Positions 35,528-46,789 of a stretch of 64,000 nt of DNA are shown here, in pieces. Position 1 is the stretch's first letter, and every line of letters starts with the position of its first letter. The stretch comes from Phlebopus portentosus (Eukaryota > Basidiomycota > Agaricomycetes > Boletales > Boletinellaceae): NCBI GenBank assembly GCA_037892935.1, contig JAYXKI010000007.1, positions 1,736,001 through 1,800,000 of the forward strand, given 5' to 3'. Made by a program: the position numbers and the translations under genes. The notes below the pieces were generated by a model. It made no database searches. It worked only from the letters and a program-made list of their open reading frames with translations, and was not told where the DNA came from.

Positions 35528-37094
35528 TGAAAGGATTCGCTCAAAAACTCGCATCAAGATTGACACAATCAGCAGATCAACAGGATCAGCATTCCAAATG
35601 TGACCAGTAACAGTCTAGCAGTCACTAGAGCCAAACTACTGTTAACGTGACCAAGGCAACGGTCACAGGCATCAATGGCAATATATGGGCGCCTAAGAAG
35701 CATGCTACAAGTATGTAAACCTGCGGACTACTTAACACTGCCGACCGGTAATTACCACCGCCAATTTACTACCGCTGACCATCACCTTAACACCACTGAC
35801 CAAACTCCTAATCCGACCTGATCAAAAGAAGTTAAGAAGCGATCAAAACTACTAGAAGCCCGAGAAGTCTAGAACACGACTACTAAAGTCTAACACCTAA
35901 AGTCTAAAGGCTAATTCGAGCCTAATGGAGACATCACTGGCATTCCAGCACTGTCAGACTTGTGCCCGAGCGTACATGGTCCTTTATGAGATATACTTCA
36001 CAGTATGTCATGCTATAAGCGAAATGTGTGACTGCCAAATCGAAGTTCAACATCATACGCAAGAAGCGTTACATGCCAATCTACCAAATTCTATAATACC
36101 CAAGCGACATGAGGAACTCATTGTTATAACTCAAACCCCTTGAGCTGCAGACCCAATAACTTGGAGGATACTAGGATGGTATAAGCCAGAGCTGTATAAC
36201 TCATGTCCAGCCTCCACAGTACAAGCAAACCTTTATTTACCAAGGAATGCAAACCTGGACACCAAGCAACTACAACTGGTACTCCAATGAAGGATATGAC
36301 AATACATTTGCGATGTTAGACTCTCAGGCAAAGCATGGCTAGTCACTCAAACACAACTGCATCCCCCAGCGGAACTCATACAGTTCATGGTATGCATTGG
36401 ACCATACTCTACACCAACCTGACATCTCAATACCAATGTGCGAGTTGTGCTTACACCCTTTGGACCACAAGACGAACAGCGAAGAGTCACATATCGAGCT
36501 GCCTACATTGCACCAAGAGCTACAATCCCATCTGGTGATGGAATCCACGTCATAGTGGAGCACTGATAGTGGGAGCTTTCTATACTGGAGCAGCACCTCT
36601 ATTGTCTCAGTCAGCAACCCCACAGAATTCCATCATAGTGGAGATACATTGGAGCAAAGTGGTGCTTAGTGGAGCAGAATGATGAAGGAAGTGATGTAAT
36701 AGTGGAGAGAAGTGGAGCAAGGTGGAGCATGGTAAAGTAAAGTGGAGAGAAGATGAGTAAGAAATAGGACGGAAAATGTATTATCTAGAAAGCATAAATA
36801 GCATTAGAAGTAGGCCCTCTTTCCCCATCTTTCAATCCTCTTAACACACAGCGACAGTGTCTTACCACACTATCCATTGTGTGCTTTGTACTACTACGCC
36901 TCTTGGAAATCCCAATCTGCTCTTACTCTACCTTGTCTCTGAAAGCATCCCTTACCAGAACTGCAACTAGGAAGGATAGTAAGGGGACCGCGTGGTACAG
37001 CTAAATGTGGGTAGATAGATCACCTCTGCACAACATACCGCTGCTTAGGCAAAAGGATCAAAACCAGTGTAACTCCGGACCTACACCCCTAACA
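35528..37094 (+). repeat. 3' LTR of A2
   Basis: This 1,567-bp repeat starts TGAAAGGAT after the polypurine tract AGGAAGGGGGTAG and ends CCTAACA before GCTGA. It has the same internal motifs as the 5' LTR, including the TGGAG cluster (36555-36755). Visible differences from the 5' LTR are mainly C/T and G/A changes. Confidence 0.95.
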
Positions 37095-37783
37095 GCTGAG
37101 CAAGCTGTAGGCCTAATCTATCAGAGACTTGAGCATAGCATGCAGGTTATAATGCAGGACTATATGGATAATCCAGTTAAGATATGAACTAAGCTTTAAA
37201 AGATTAATGAGCAGGACAACCTAGCTGTATACTTTAATGTCTATAATAAGTTCTTCAATATCACTAAGAAGAAAAATAAGTCCCTCACCAATCTAATGAG
37301 CAGGATTGAGCTGGCATTGCACAAGATCAGAAGCACTCATTTTAGCACTCTCAAACTTAAGAAGTTTGAGAATAAGCTTATATATGCATGTCTGATTTGT
37401 GTTTTTTCTGCCTCCTTTTGCTCTACAGTGCCTTATGAAGAAATTCAAGTAGAATAACCTCAAGAAAGTATTTGCCCAAGAGTAGCAGAACTATCAAGAG
37501 CACATTCAGCTTTAACCTTAGACTATGTTTATATCTACTAATAGTGCTGTAAAGTCTATCTCCTCTCAAAGTATTACTTGCACCTTCTATAGCATTCTTA
37601 AATACACAGAGGAGAACTACTATATGAAGCAGGCAGCCTCCAAGGATGCACAACTGCCTCTAGAGTTTGAATTCATTGAGAGATTACTTGTGAGGACATC
37701 ATTTATCTTTGCACTACTACTGCTGATCTCTCTTGCTTTAACTTCTCCTGCTTTATTTTTTTGCTTAAATCCTTTGATCTAAC
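37095..37783 (+). pseudogene. Ty1/Copia gag, second part (after A2)
   Basis: The frame resumes with QAVGLIYQRLEHSMQVIMQD, then NEQDNLAVYFNVYNKFFNIT and LTNLMSRIELALHKIRS. This is a helical pattern typical of Copia Gag after the W-region. Near 37580-37650 a degraded zinc-knuckle-like segment CTFYSILKYTEENYYMKQA appears where CX2C...H...C is expected. Stops and losses of the Cys/His ligands show decay. Pol of this Copia element is not seen downstream. Confidence 0.7.
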
Positions 37784-38089
37784 TCTCTACTCCTTGCATA
37801 CATTCAGCAGCCTTCAATCTTATTTTTCTCCATTTCTTCCAGAACTGCTCTGGGACCCAGATTAACACTTCAGTCCCACTCTAGTATTTATTCAAAGTTA
37901 TCCTCTTTCTACCCTTTTGTCTTGACCTTACTAAATAGCCCCCAAGAACTATAATACTCCTCAGCCATCAGATAGTTCATAGGAGTTTTAACATTCTTTG
38001 CCTTTTTATGTATATATAATGTAAATTTTAGGCTAGTTTATAGAGCTATAGGTTGAAACTTGTGACAATAAGAAAGGGATAAGGGTGCA
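37784..38089. other. No gene recognised
   Basis: AT-rich sequence between Copia gag and the first Tc1/mariner relic. No ORF with a recognisable domain and no clear repeat was found. It could be the 3' continuation of the Copia element or the 5' flank of the transposon. Confidence 0.4.
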
Positions 38090-39486
38090 GTACTTTTGCA
38101 TGCAGCATATAAGTTTAAAAGATATGTATCTCCTTATCAATATCTCTCCTCTAGTATATCTATCCACCTATTGTTCTCACCCCTGGTATCCCCTGCTTAT
38201 ATATGCTATACTATGCCCATCTGCTGGGCCCACATCCTAGAGTACAAGCTTAATAGATGGTCCAATATTAATGTAGTAGCAAAACTTAGCCTTTCAAAGT
38301 CTACTATATTAAGACAGTACTGCAGACTTCTTGAAACTTATAATCCATACTCTATGAAGGCTAAGACAGGATATTCATATAAGCTTATAGAGTCAGAGGG
38401 TTACATTGCAGCTAGAATGATGGCAAGTGGTGAAGCTCGAGATATAACAAATTTAAAAAGAAAGTAGTTCACATATGTACATACTACAACAGTGTATCAC
38501 CAGCTTTATAGACAGAGACTAGAGGCCTATGTATATCGATATAAGCCCTTTCTGAGCTAGGCTGCAAAGCAGAGGTGTTGGGAGTAGACAAAAATATTTA
38601 TAGATTGAATAGATAAGAACTGGTCTAGTATGATCTTCTTTGATAAATTAAAATTCAATCTATTTAGCTCAGATAGTTGTCAGTAGTGTCAGAGGAGGCC
38701 TAGGCATGAATATAATAATATTTATGTATAGAAGAAGGTGAAATATGGTAAAGAAAGTATTATGATTTGAGGGTGCATAACTTTGCAAGGTATTGGACAA
38801 CTTTATTGCATTGATAGCAAGATGGATACAGAGATGTATACTCAGATACTTCAGAAATCACTTCTGGGGACCCTCAGGGACTACTGCATCTACAAGAGAA
38901 CTATGTACTTTACACAAGATAATATCTCAAAGTATACTTCAAAGATGGCAGCATTCTAGTTTAAATATAATCATGTTCATATTCTTTCTTAGGTATCAAG
39001 TTCAGCTGATATGAATAATATTGAGTATGTATAGGACTATATCAACTGGATGATACATGTCTGAGAGGTCTAACTATATAACAAGGAGGAGTTCTGGGTT
39101 ACACTTTAGGAGGAATGGTACCAGATTCTAATCAGTTATATTATAAAACTTTATCAATCACTCCTAACATGTGTGATGGAATTAAAGAAGGCAAGGGGTG
39201 GGTATATCAAATATTAGGTTTTGACAAGGTGATGCAGTGTTTTCATTTTTTTGTAGAGGATGAAAGTTGGATAGACATAAAAGTAATACACCCTACTTAT
39301 TTTATTACAACAATGCTCATTCTCCATAAAGCATTTATTCACATTTTAATACTCTATTTTCCTGCACTTATATTGGTCTACTTTACTTTACTTTTTGTTA
39401 TAGTAGTAATGGTTTAAAATTGATGAAGTTATGTTGAAAACAGTAGTTAGTCACGTGATAGTATAATACTTTTATCACTTACTGTA
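38090..39486 (+). pseudogene. Tc1/mariner-type transposase relic 1
   Basis: 38218-38466 encodes a helix-turn-helix-like segment (WSNINVVAKLSLSKSTILRQ) and a Y-x-A-A-R-M-M motif before the catalytic domain. The catalytic part keeps IFFDKLKFNLFSS (first Asp, about 38636), FTQDNISKYTSK (second Asp, about 38915) and NNIEYV (third acidic residue, about 39020), as in DDE Tc1/mariner families. The 3' end near 39477 reads CTTACTGTA; its complement TACAGTAAGTGATAAAAGT resembles the outer end of the second relic (near 54727). Multiple stops. Dead copy. Confidence 0.75.
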
Positions 39487-40270
39487 CAGTCCCCTGACAA
39501 AAGTTTTATTGCCTCCTTTTTTACATATTTTTTGCAAATTTCTCTGTCAACTTTTACTTGTTCCTTCTAAAAAAAAATTAGCATCATTCTGTCATAAGAA
39601 GTAACATTCCTATGAAGTTTCATGAGAAAATACCAGAAATTGAGTTCAAAACACAATTTAGGTGGTGTCAAATTACATAGAGAAAATGATTGACTCTCAG
39701 AGACTCCTTTCTTTATAAAAGTATTTCTACATAAGCTACTAGCATAAGACTTTATAAACATGCTGTTCTAATAGTATTGCATATTATATAAATTTATTAG
39801 ATTTTTTTACATGTGTGAAATAGTCTGGAGGGCAATAAAGCTCAAGTGAGGTTAAAAATAGCTAAAACAAAAGAGAAAATTGGCAAAACTGCTACTTTCT
39901 AACCTCATCAAGTGCAGCTCAGGCTCTCTCGCTTGACACAAAAATCTGAAAAAATTATATGTTATTTCTACATATGAGAAATGTAAATGTGCAAAATTTT
40001 ATGTTATTTCAAGAAGTTGTTGAGCCTCTAGAGGTCAAACAATACTGAAAAATTAGGTCAATTTGGTGCATATAGTCACTTTGGCCTGTTTTCAGTTTCA
40101 ACTTAGTTTTCAAGTTTTTGCCATCAAATTTTGCATGTATATTAGTTTATATCATAGAATAATTGTAAATTTTTTTCAGAAACAACAGGGCTGAATTGAG
40201 CACAAAAAAATAAAGATCACACTAAGAATGGCTCAAAAATATGGGTGACAAAACTATTGTCATGAGACTA
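39487..40270. mobile_element. Non-coding element with mariner-like terminal inverted repeats
   Basis: The left end CAGTCCCCTGACAAAAGTTTT (39487 on) and the complement of the right end, TAGTCTCATGACAATAGTTTT (ending at 40270), match at about 16 of 21 positions. Both sides have TA, the target duplication expected for Tc1/mariner. The left TA is the very end of relic 1. The 784-bp interior is AT-rich with no transposase frame. The simplest reading is a non-autonomous or completely decayed mariner-type element inserted at the edge of relic 1. Confidence 0.5.
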
Positions 40271-41220
40271 TATATTAGATCTACTGATTGAGAGACAATT
40301 ATGTAAAGCCTCTATCAGAGTGCTCAGACTAGCCTACACAGGGAAGAGAGAACACTTTAATGTCACTCTTTAGTCCTTTTATAAATAGCAAGTCAGTTAA
40401 GAGCATTCTGAGTAGCTTCAGAACAATAGATACTAGTGCTAAATAGATATTTTCTATTCTCTTAAGATATCTACAATATCTGGACTGTTTAGATAGACTA
40501 TTAGAGACTCATAATATGTACAAAACAATCAATCTATAAAGCAGATCAAATAAACCTAAAGGTAAAGTGAAATAGAATAAATATACAGCAAGAAGATAGT
40601 GAAACTGATAGAAAAGGTCAAGTGAACTGCAAGAAACTATAAAATGATATGAAAGCTAGTCAGGAAGGGTCCTTTGAAAGGGATACTTATATTGATGAGT
40701 AAAGTGGGTAAAATATTCAAGCAGATATACTAATTGGCAAATACTAATTGAGAGTTTAAGCTTTATAAGCTACTTTGGCAATAGCTGTACTAGTTCCTAA
40801 CTGTGTAAATGCTGATTTGTAGATCTAAAATATATCCTAACTTTTCAATGTACTACTGTTTCCTGTATATATCTAGAATACTTGTTGGCTGATCTTGACA
40901 TAATAGAGTTTATGCAGTAAAGTATGGCAGGGTGTCTGTAGCACAGTATTAGTAGTTTTGGGGTCCTTGGAAGTAGAATATATATAAAGAAAGGTAAAAT
41001 GGCATGGGTCAGTTTTATATATCAAAGTCTTAGATGTGTTCTAAGATACGTTGGACTATTTGATGAGTTGTATATGAGTAATATATACTCCTTGTGACTG
41101 TTGGAGTCACTCAGTCAGGTATTGTACCAGTGTGTTGAACACTGAGTAAGGTATTTACTGTATAGCCCATTGATGCTTTAGGATAGTGCTCTGTACTATA
41201 GCACAAGCATTCACTTAGGC
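40271..41220. other. AT-rich stretch, nothing recognised
   Basis: No ORF with a recognisable domain in either strand. The sequence is low in CpG and similar in composition to the decayed repeats around it, so it is probably old transposon debris. The part from about 40900 may belong to the LTR-like end at 41341. Confidence 0.4.
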
Positions 41221-41341
41221 CTGTGATAGCTGGCCTGATTATTAGTTGCATTTGAAAAGCTGATTGTGCTGATATGCTGATTGTGCTGATCTTGATGTGA
41301 GAGCATCAATCCTGATATAAGATTTTGAGTGGATCCTTTCA
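41221..41341 (-). repeat. LTR end related to family A
   Basis: Plus-strand bases 41255-41341 read GCTGATTGTGCTGAT..TCTTGATGTGAG..GAGTGGATCCTTTCA. This corresponds to the outer 5' end of the family A LTR (TGAAAGGATCCACTC on the minus strand). There is a short duplication of the GCTGATTGTGCTGAT and GATGTGAGAGCATCAATCCTGAT parts. The other LTR end was not found, so its full extent is unknown. Confidence 0.5.
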
Positions 41342-41665
41342 TTCTAATAAATGCTCAGGATTAATGTACAGTATTAGGACTGCATACAGCAATTTCTGAT
41401 ATAATGTCATAGTATTTTTGCACAGTATCTATACTATAGAAGTAATTATCTCTATTTACATACTTAAAGAACATAGCCTGCCATGTGCTCAACAGAAGAG
41501 CAACAGAACATAGACAGGTGAATTTGTTGTAAAATGTTCGGACTCCGACACATATAACATGCATGCCTTGAATCTGAGAATTGCCAACCCGCAATTATAA
41601 TACAATGCATTATAACAATTTCAACTATAACGTAAAGGAGAACAGATAGCCGCAAAAAAACGTAG

Positions 41666-43554
41666 TTAATTTTCCACTCCTACTTCTTCCAGCAATTTCG
41701 AAAAGAGATGACAGTCATGTTCCTTCATCATCAGGCTACCGCGTGCCACGCCATTGGCCCACACGATATCAAAGTCATTCAGTGTCGGAGGATAACGCGC
41801 CTCACTGTGTTTTCCACACCAGTCGAAATCAACGACATATCCTCTTCCGTCCTTAACTAGGAGATTTGCCATTCGATAATCCCCATGCACAATACCCTGC
41901 TGGTGAAGCAACTCGAGTGCCCTTTTGAAATCCTCATACGCATTAGCGGGAAGTAACTGGTTTCTCCCCTCCAAATCATGCACGGTCTCACCATCGATAT
42001 ACTCCATCACGACCATCTTGAGACCTCCGACTATGTCGCCAACGAAATGTAGAGTTGGGGCGCGGCCTTCGCTGTCTAAGGCTCTGTGAGCTTCGCCGTT
42101 ATATCGGTGTGTAAACTTGACAAGAACGTCTTTCTCTTGCAGCTTGGCGAGAAACATTGCCTTTGCATTATGCTCGTCGTCCTCGAAAAGACGTTTTACA
42201 AACTGAAGCTCAGGCGCATCTGCATCTCGAAATCCAGGCCGCGGCATCATCAACACAGCATTGCTGGTCTTGCTTACATCATACTCTGCCTCTAACTCAT
42301 TCAGGGCAACGGAAACCGCCCGAAAAATGCGAGCGACCTCAATGACACGGTCATCCATGCTAACGCCACCCCCAAGAAAGATGTATCCAGTGAACGACTC
42401 CACGATGAATTCACGGGCAAAGACGGCGCCAGAGATGTTGATATAAGGTCCCATGATTGAGATAATCACGCTCGGCGAGCAGGTTTTTCTGAACGTCGTT
42501 TCGTTCTGAAGCAAATTAACAGAATGCGCCTGAAGGAGCAAATAGCGTACCTGTACAATAAACTTCCTCCAGCCGCATGCACCTTGATACGCTCCATCAG
42601 CGCCACTCCCAACTGTATCTTTCACGTCCACGCATAAAAAAGGCACTATTCCACCGTAGTACTCTTGAAATATGATCCCGTCTAGTTCCGCGCCTTCAAT
42701 TCTATACCTTTCATGAACATGCCGTTTGAGGATATCCTGCAAATGCAAAATCATCTTCTTTCGTCGTGGATCTTCTGATTCGTAAAGTGTCGCAGAGTCA
42801 TAAATGAAGGAGTGTATTTTCTGTAGGAGGTCTGCGCTCAGAGGTTCCTCGCTCGGATTTCTGATTGCATCTTTCAATGCACCCAAAGCACGGCTGTATA
42901 TCGAGACATAGTGTCCAGTCCGTTCATAAGGAACTCCATTGTGTATCGGATATTCGGCTTGTTGGAAACGCATTCCATGGGGTTTGGCAGCGGCAGATGG
43001 AGTAGGAGCCTTTTGCGCCATCTTCTTGGCGTACGAATGAGCTGAAGGGGGATAGTTAGCGAGTTTGGTTAGAGAAGGTGTTAAGTCGCGAAGGGTCGTC
43101 CGTGATTCTTCACAGTGGCGTTTGGAAGGGATGGTCATAGCCAGTTGCGGTTCTACCACCAGCATGAGCGGCACAGAGCTAGATACCAATTAGAAAAGAC
43201 AAAGAAGCGCGACGCACCAGGAACCTCGATAAGTAGTATCTCAGCATCGGAGAGGCCGAGTGTCGTTATTTTTTGTCGAATAGCAACAATTTTGGTTTTG
43301 GTCCGGTCAGTGAAGTCGACGTTACTCAAGTCCTTCCTCAACTGTTCCAAGTCCACCTCTGCGAGCAGTTTTGGGTCCATGCATCTCCACACGGTGAGGT
43401 CTGCGGCATCGACGTGCTCGAGGGCATTTGTTCGCTTCTCCTTGACCTTCTCCGTCAAGTCTTGAATGCGTGCATTGGGGCCGACGATGACGGAAAACGG
43501 ATTTCCAGAGGCAGCCTTTTTCTCGTGATCGATGAGGAGGCACCAGACTTCCAT
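41666..43554 (-). CDS. Crinkler-like protein with C-terminal kinase-like domain
   Basis: Start ATG at 43554 (MEVWCLLIDHEK). Exon 1 43554-43218, intron 43217-43153 (65 nt, GTGCGT..GTAG, only choice that keeps the frame), then exon 2 to the stop at 41666. A second likely intron, 42550-42506 (45 nt, GTACGC..TTCAG), keeps the frame either way: 607 aa without it, 592 with it. Residues 1-112 match the Crinkler N-terminal, ubiquitin-like header domain (DRTKTKIVAIRQKITTLGLS, ending ILLIEVPG). The C-terminal part has kinase-fold motifs: VVMEYIDGETV hinge-like, HGDYRMANLL catalytic loop (about residue 533) and VVDFDWCG at the metal-binding DFG place. No signal peptide seen. Known Crinklers act inside host nuclei or in inter-strain conflict. 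Activity here is inference. Confidence 0.85.
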
Positions 43555-43754
43555 GCTGACTGTCGTTTGTGGTGATAGAGATAGAGTGGAACCAACCGCA
43601 CAGCGGGCAATGATGTGGGCACCGAGATAACTCCCGAGATGTATGTTTTTTGTGAAAATTTAAAATCTCGTGATGTGTCTCGCCGCATGAGAGATTTTAG
43701 ATTTCCATGCTGGAGAGATTCTAGAATTCTCCCTGGTCCCGAGATCCCTTTCTA

Positions 43755-44505
43755 AGCCTTTTTCATATATTGTCACTCGCGACTTCTGTGATTTTTGTCA
43801 CACAGAACACCTCAAAATATAAAAATCACCATATCTCACTCAATTCTTGACCGTATTGCATGATCTAAGTTGCTAAATTCATAGTTTTAAGATCTGTTTT
43901 GAACTCTTACAAGGAATGAGCAAAGAATGAGTGAAATATGTCACAAAAGGCCGATTTTAGACACATCTTTCATGTGCAGTTTTTCCTGCCCTCATCCCTG
44001 CTTCTACAGTCCTACAGGCAAGTCCAAAATGATATAATAATTTTATTGTAAGTTTACAGACTGACTCTGAGCTCTATTCTGTGTTGTATCTGCTGGTTTG
44101 ATACATGTCTGAGCTGAGCTCAAATCTACCTTTTCTCAAGAGCCCCCAGACCTCAAAATAAATTCATTCTTAGGCAATCTGATATCTGTAAATTCATATT
44201 ATGCCAATAGCACCACTCTGGTGCAGTCTAGGTTGTTGTAGCACCTAGTCTGAGGGCAGAAAAAAATGCACATGAAGGAAGTGTCTAAAATCAGCCTTTT
44301 GCGACATATCTCACTCATTCTTTGCTCATTTCTCTTCATCCTTGTGGTTGGAGTTTGAAACAGATCTTAAAACTATGGATTAAGCAACTTAGATCATACA
44401 GAATGGTCAAGAATTGAGTGAGAGATGGTGATTTTTATATTTTGAGGTGTTCTGTGTGATAAAAATTATAAAAGTCGCAAGTGACAATACATATAAAAAA
44501 GGCAG
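43755..44505. mobile_element. Long-TIR foldback (MITE-like) element, copy X1
   Basis: The left arm (CCTTTTTCATATATTGTCAC.. from 43757) and the complement of the right arm (GCCTTTTTTATATGTATTGTCAC, ending about 44505) match for roughly 230 bp and more. The match includes the inner ACCTCAAAATATAAAAATCACC and ATGAGCAAAGAATGAGTGA blocks. Much of the rest is also palindromic, down to GCTACAGTCCTACAG near the centre. No coding frame. TA lies on both sides (43753-43754 and 44506-44507), compatible with mariner-type insertion but not proof. It sits about 200 bp upstream of the Crinkler-like start codon. Confidence 0.75.
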
Positions 44506-45123
44506 TAAGATCTGTTTCAAACTCTAACAAGGAATGAGCAAAGAATGAGTGAAATATGTCACAAAAGGCCAATTTTAGATACTTTCTTCATGTGCATTTT
44601 TTCCTGCCCTCAGACTGGGTGCTACAGTCCTACAGAGAAGTCTAAAATATTATAATTATTTTATTGTAAATTTACAGACTGACTTTGAGCTCTATTCTGT
44701 GTTGTATCTGCTAGTTTGATACATGTCTGAGCTGAGCTCAAACCTATCTTTTCTCAAGGGCCCCCAGACCTCAAAATAAATTTATTCTTAGGCAATCTGA
44801 TGTCTGTAAATTTATATTATACCAATAGCACCACTCTAGTGCAGTCTAGGTTGTTGTAGCACCCAGTCTGAGGGCAGAAAAAAATGCACATGAAGGAAGT
44901 GTCTAAAATCAGCCTTTTGCAACATAACTCACTCATTCTTTACTCATTTCTATTAATCCTTGTTAGAGTTCAAAACAGATCTTAAAAATATGAATTTAGC
45001 AACTTAAATCATGCAAAATGGTCAAGAATTAAGTGAGAGATGGTGATTTTTATATTTTGAGGTGCTCTGTATAATGACAAAAATCATAGAAGTTGCAAGT
45101 AACAATACATATGAAAAAGGCAG
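44506..45123. mobile_element. Second, left-truncated copy X2 of the foldback element
   Basis: From TAAGATCTGTTTCAAACTC (44506) to AAAAAGGCAG (45123) the sequence repeats X1, starting inside its left arm (equivalent to about 43886) and ending with the same right end. The outer 130 bp of the left arm is missing. The two copies abut directly. They differ by scattered substitutions, so the duplication is not recent. Confidence 0.7.
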
Positions 45124-45195
45124 TAAATCTTGACCTTATGGAGACTTAAAATTTAGCTAAGCATCTCATCAAGGATGAAATTTAGAATCTCTTTA

Positions 45196-46767
45196 TGTTA
45201 GAGATATAGGTCCAGGGTTACACCGGTTTTGATCCTTTTGCCTAAGCAGCAGTATGTTGTGCAGAGGTGATCTATCTACCCACATTTAGCTATACTATAC
45301 AGTCCCCTTACTATCCTTTCTAGTCGCAGTCCTGGTAAGGGATGCTTTCAGAAATAAGGTAGAGTAAGAGCAGATTGAGATTTTCAAGAGGTGTAGTAGT
45401 ACAAAGCACACAGTGAGTTGTGTTAGGACACTATCATCAGTGTGTTAAGAGGATCGAAAGATGGGAGAAAGAGGGCCTACTTCTAATACTATTTATGCTT
45501 TCTAGATAATCTATTTTCTATCTTATTTCTTACTCATCTTCTCTCCACTTTACTTCACTTTGCTCCTCCTTTCTCTACTTCTCTCCACTATTACATCACT
45601 TCCTTTGTCATTCTGCTCCACTAAGTGCCACTTTGCTCCAATGTATCTCTACTATGATGGAATTCTGTGGAGTTGCTGACTGAGACAATAGAGGTGCTGT
45701 TCCAGTATGGAAAGCTCTACTGTCAGTGCTTCATTATGATGTTAATTCTATCACCAGGTGGGATTGTAGCTCTTGGTGCAATGTAGGCAGCTCGATATAT
45801 AACTCTTTGCTATTTGTCTTATGGTCTGAAGGGTGTAAGCACAACTCGTACATCGGTATTGAGATGTCAGGTTGGTGTAGAGTATGGTCCAATGCATACC
45901 ATAAACTGTATAAGTTCAGCTGGGGGATGCAGTTGTGTTTGAGTGACTAGCTATGCTTTGCCTGGAAGTTGAATGTCGCGAATGTATTGCTATATCCTTC
46001 GTTGGAGTACTAGTTGTAGTTGCTTGGTGTCCAGGTTCATGTTCCTTGGTAAATAAAGGTTCGCTTGTACTGTAGAGGCTGGACATGAGTTGTGCAGCTC
46101 TGGCTTGTACCATCCTAGTATCCTCCAAGTTATTAGGTCTGCAGCTTGAGGGGTTTGAGTTGTAACAATGAGTTTCTTATGTCGTTTGAGTATTATAGGA
46201 TTTGATGGATTGGCATATAATGCTTCTTGCATGTGATGTTGGACTTTGATCTAGCAGTCACATGTTTTGCTTGTAGCATGACACACTGTAAAGTATATCT
46301 TGTAAAGGACCATGTACACTCGGGCACAAGTCTGACAGTGTTGGAATGCCAGTGATATCTCTATTGGGCTCGGATTAGCCTTTAGACTTTAGTCGTTAGG
46401 TGTTAGGCTTTGGTAGTTATGTTCTAGACTTCTCAGGCTTCTAGTGGTTTGATCGCTTCTTGACTTCTTTTGATCAGATCAGATCGGAAGTTTAGTCGGT
46501 GGTGTTAAGGTGATGGTCGGCAGTAGTAAATCAGTGGTGGTAATTACTGGTCGGCGGTGTTAAGTAGTCCGCAGGGTTATGTACTTGTGGTGTGCTTCTT
46601 AGGTGCTCGTATATTACTGTTGATGCCCGTGACCATTACCTTGGTCACGTGAATAGTAGTTTAGCTCTAGTGACTGCTGGCCTGTTACTAGTCACATTTG
46701 GAATGCTGATCCTATTGATCTGCCGATTGTGTCGATCTTGATATGAGTTTTTGAGCAGATCTTTTCA
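45196..46767 (-). repeat. Lone family A LTR
   Basis: It runs from TGTTAGAGA to CTTTTCA on the plus strand, 1,572 bp, minus orientation, with no family A internal sequence on either side. The flanks (CTTTA left, CATCC right) do not form a duplication, so it may be a solo LTR whose flanks rearranged. It retains CG at the RNA-start motif (GGATCGAAAGAT near 45454), which A2 lost. Confidence 0.85.
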
Positions 46768-46789
46768 CATCCCTAATAAAAAAAATGCT

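Larger units (their letters stand above)
24743..37094 (+). mobile_element. Complete Gypsy family A element A2 (12,352 bp)
   Basis: The LTRs at 24743-26308 and 35528-37094 both run TGAAAGGAT to CCTAACA. GCTGA flanks both ends (24738-24742 and 37095-37099). Between them lie a primer-binding site, gag, pol with protease, RT, RNase H, integrase and chromodomain, an extra sense ORF, an antisense ORF and the polypurine tract AGGAAGGGGGTAG (35515-35527). The domain order RT-RNase H-integrase identifies Ty3/Gypsy, and the chromodomain makes it a chromovirus. Frames carry many stops, so it is inactive. It is large for a fungal Gypsy element because of the long LTRs and extra ORFs. Confidence 0.96.

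Noticed and set aside
43153..43217. Shorter 39-nt version of the Crinkler intron ending at the earlier TAG
   Set aside because: It shifts the frame into a stop after eight codons; only the 65-nt version joins the two domains.
43115..43465. Plus-strand 116-codon frame over the Crinkler header region
   Set aside because: Antisense shadow; the minus-strand exon encodes the recognised header domain in frame with exon 2.
45196..46767. A second full family A element here
   Set aside because: Only an LTR is present; no gag, pol or 3' ORF sequence flanks it, and the flanks do not form a TSD.
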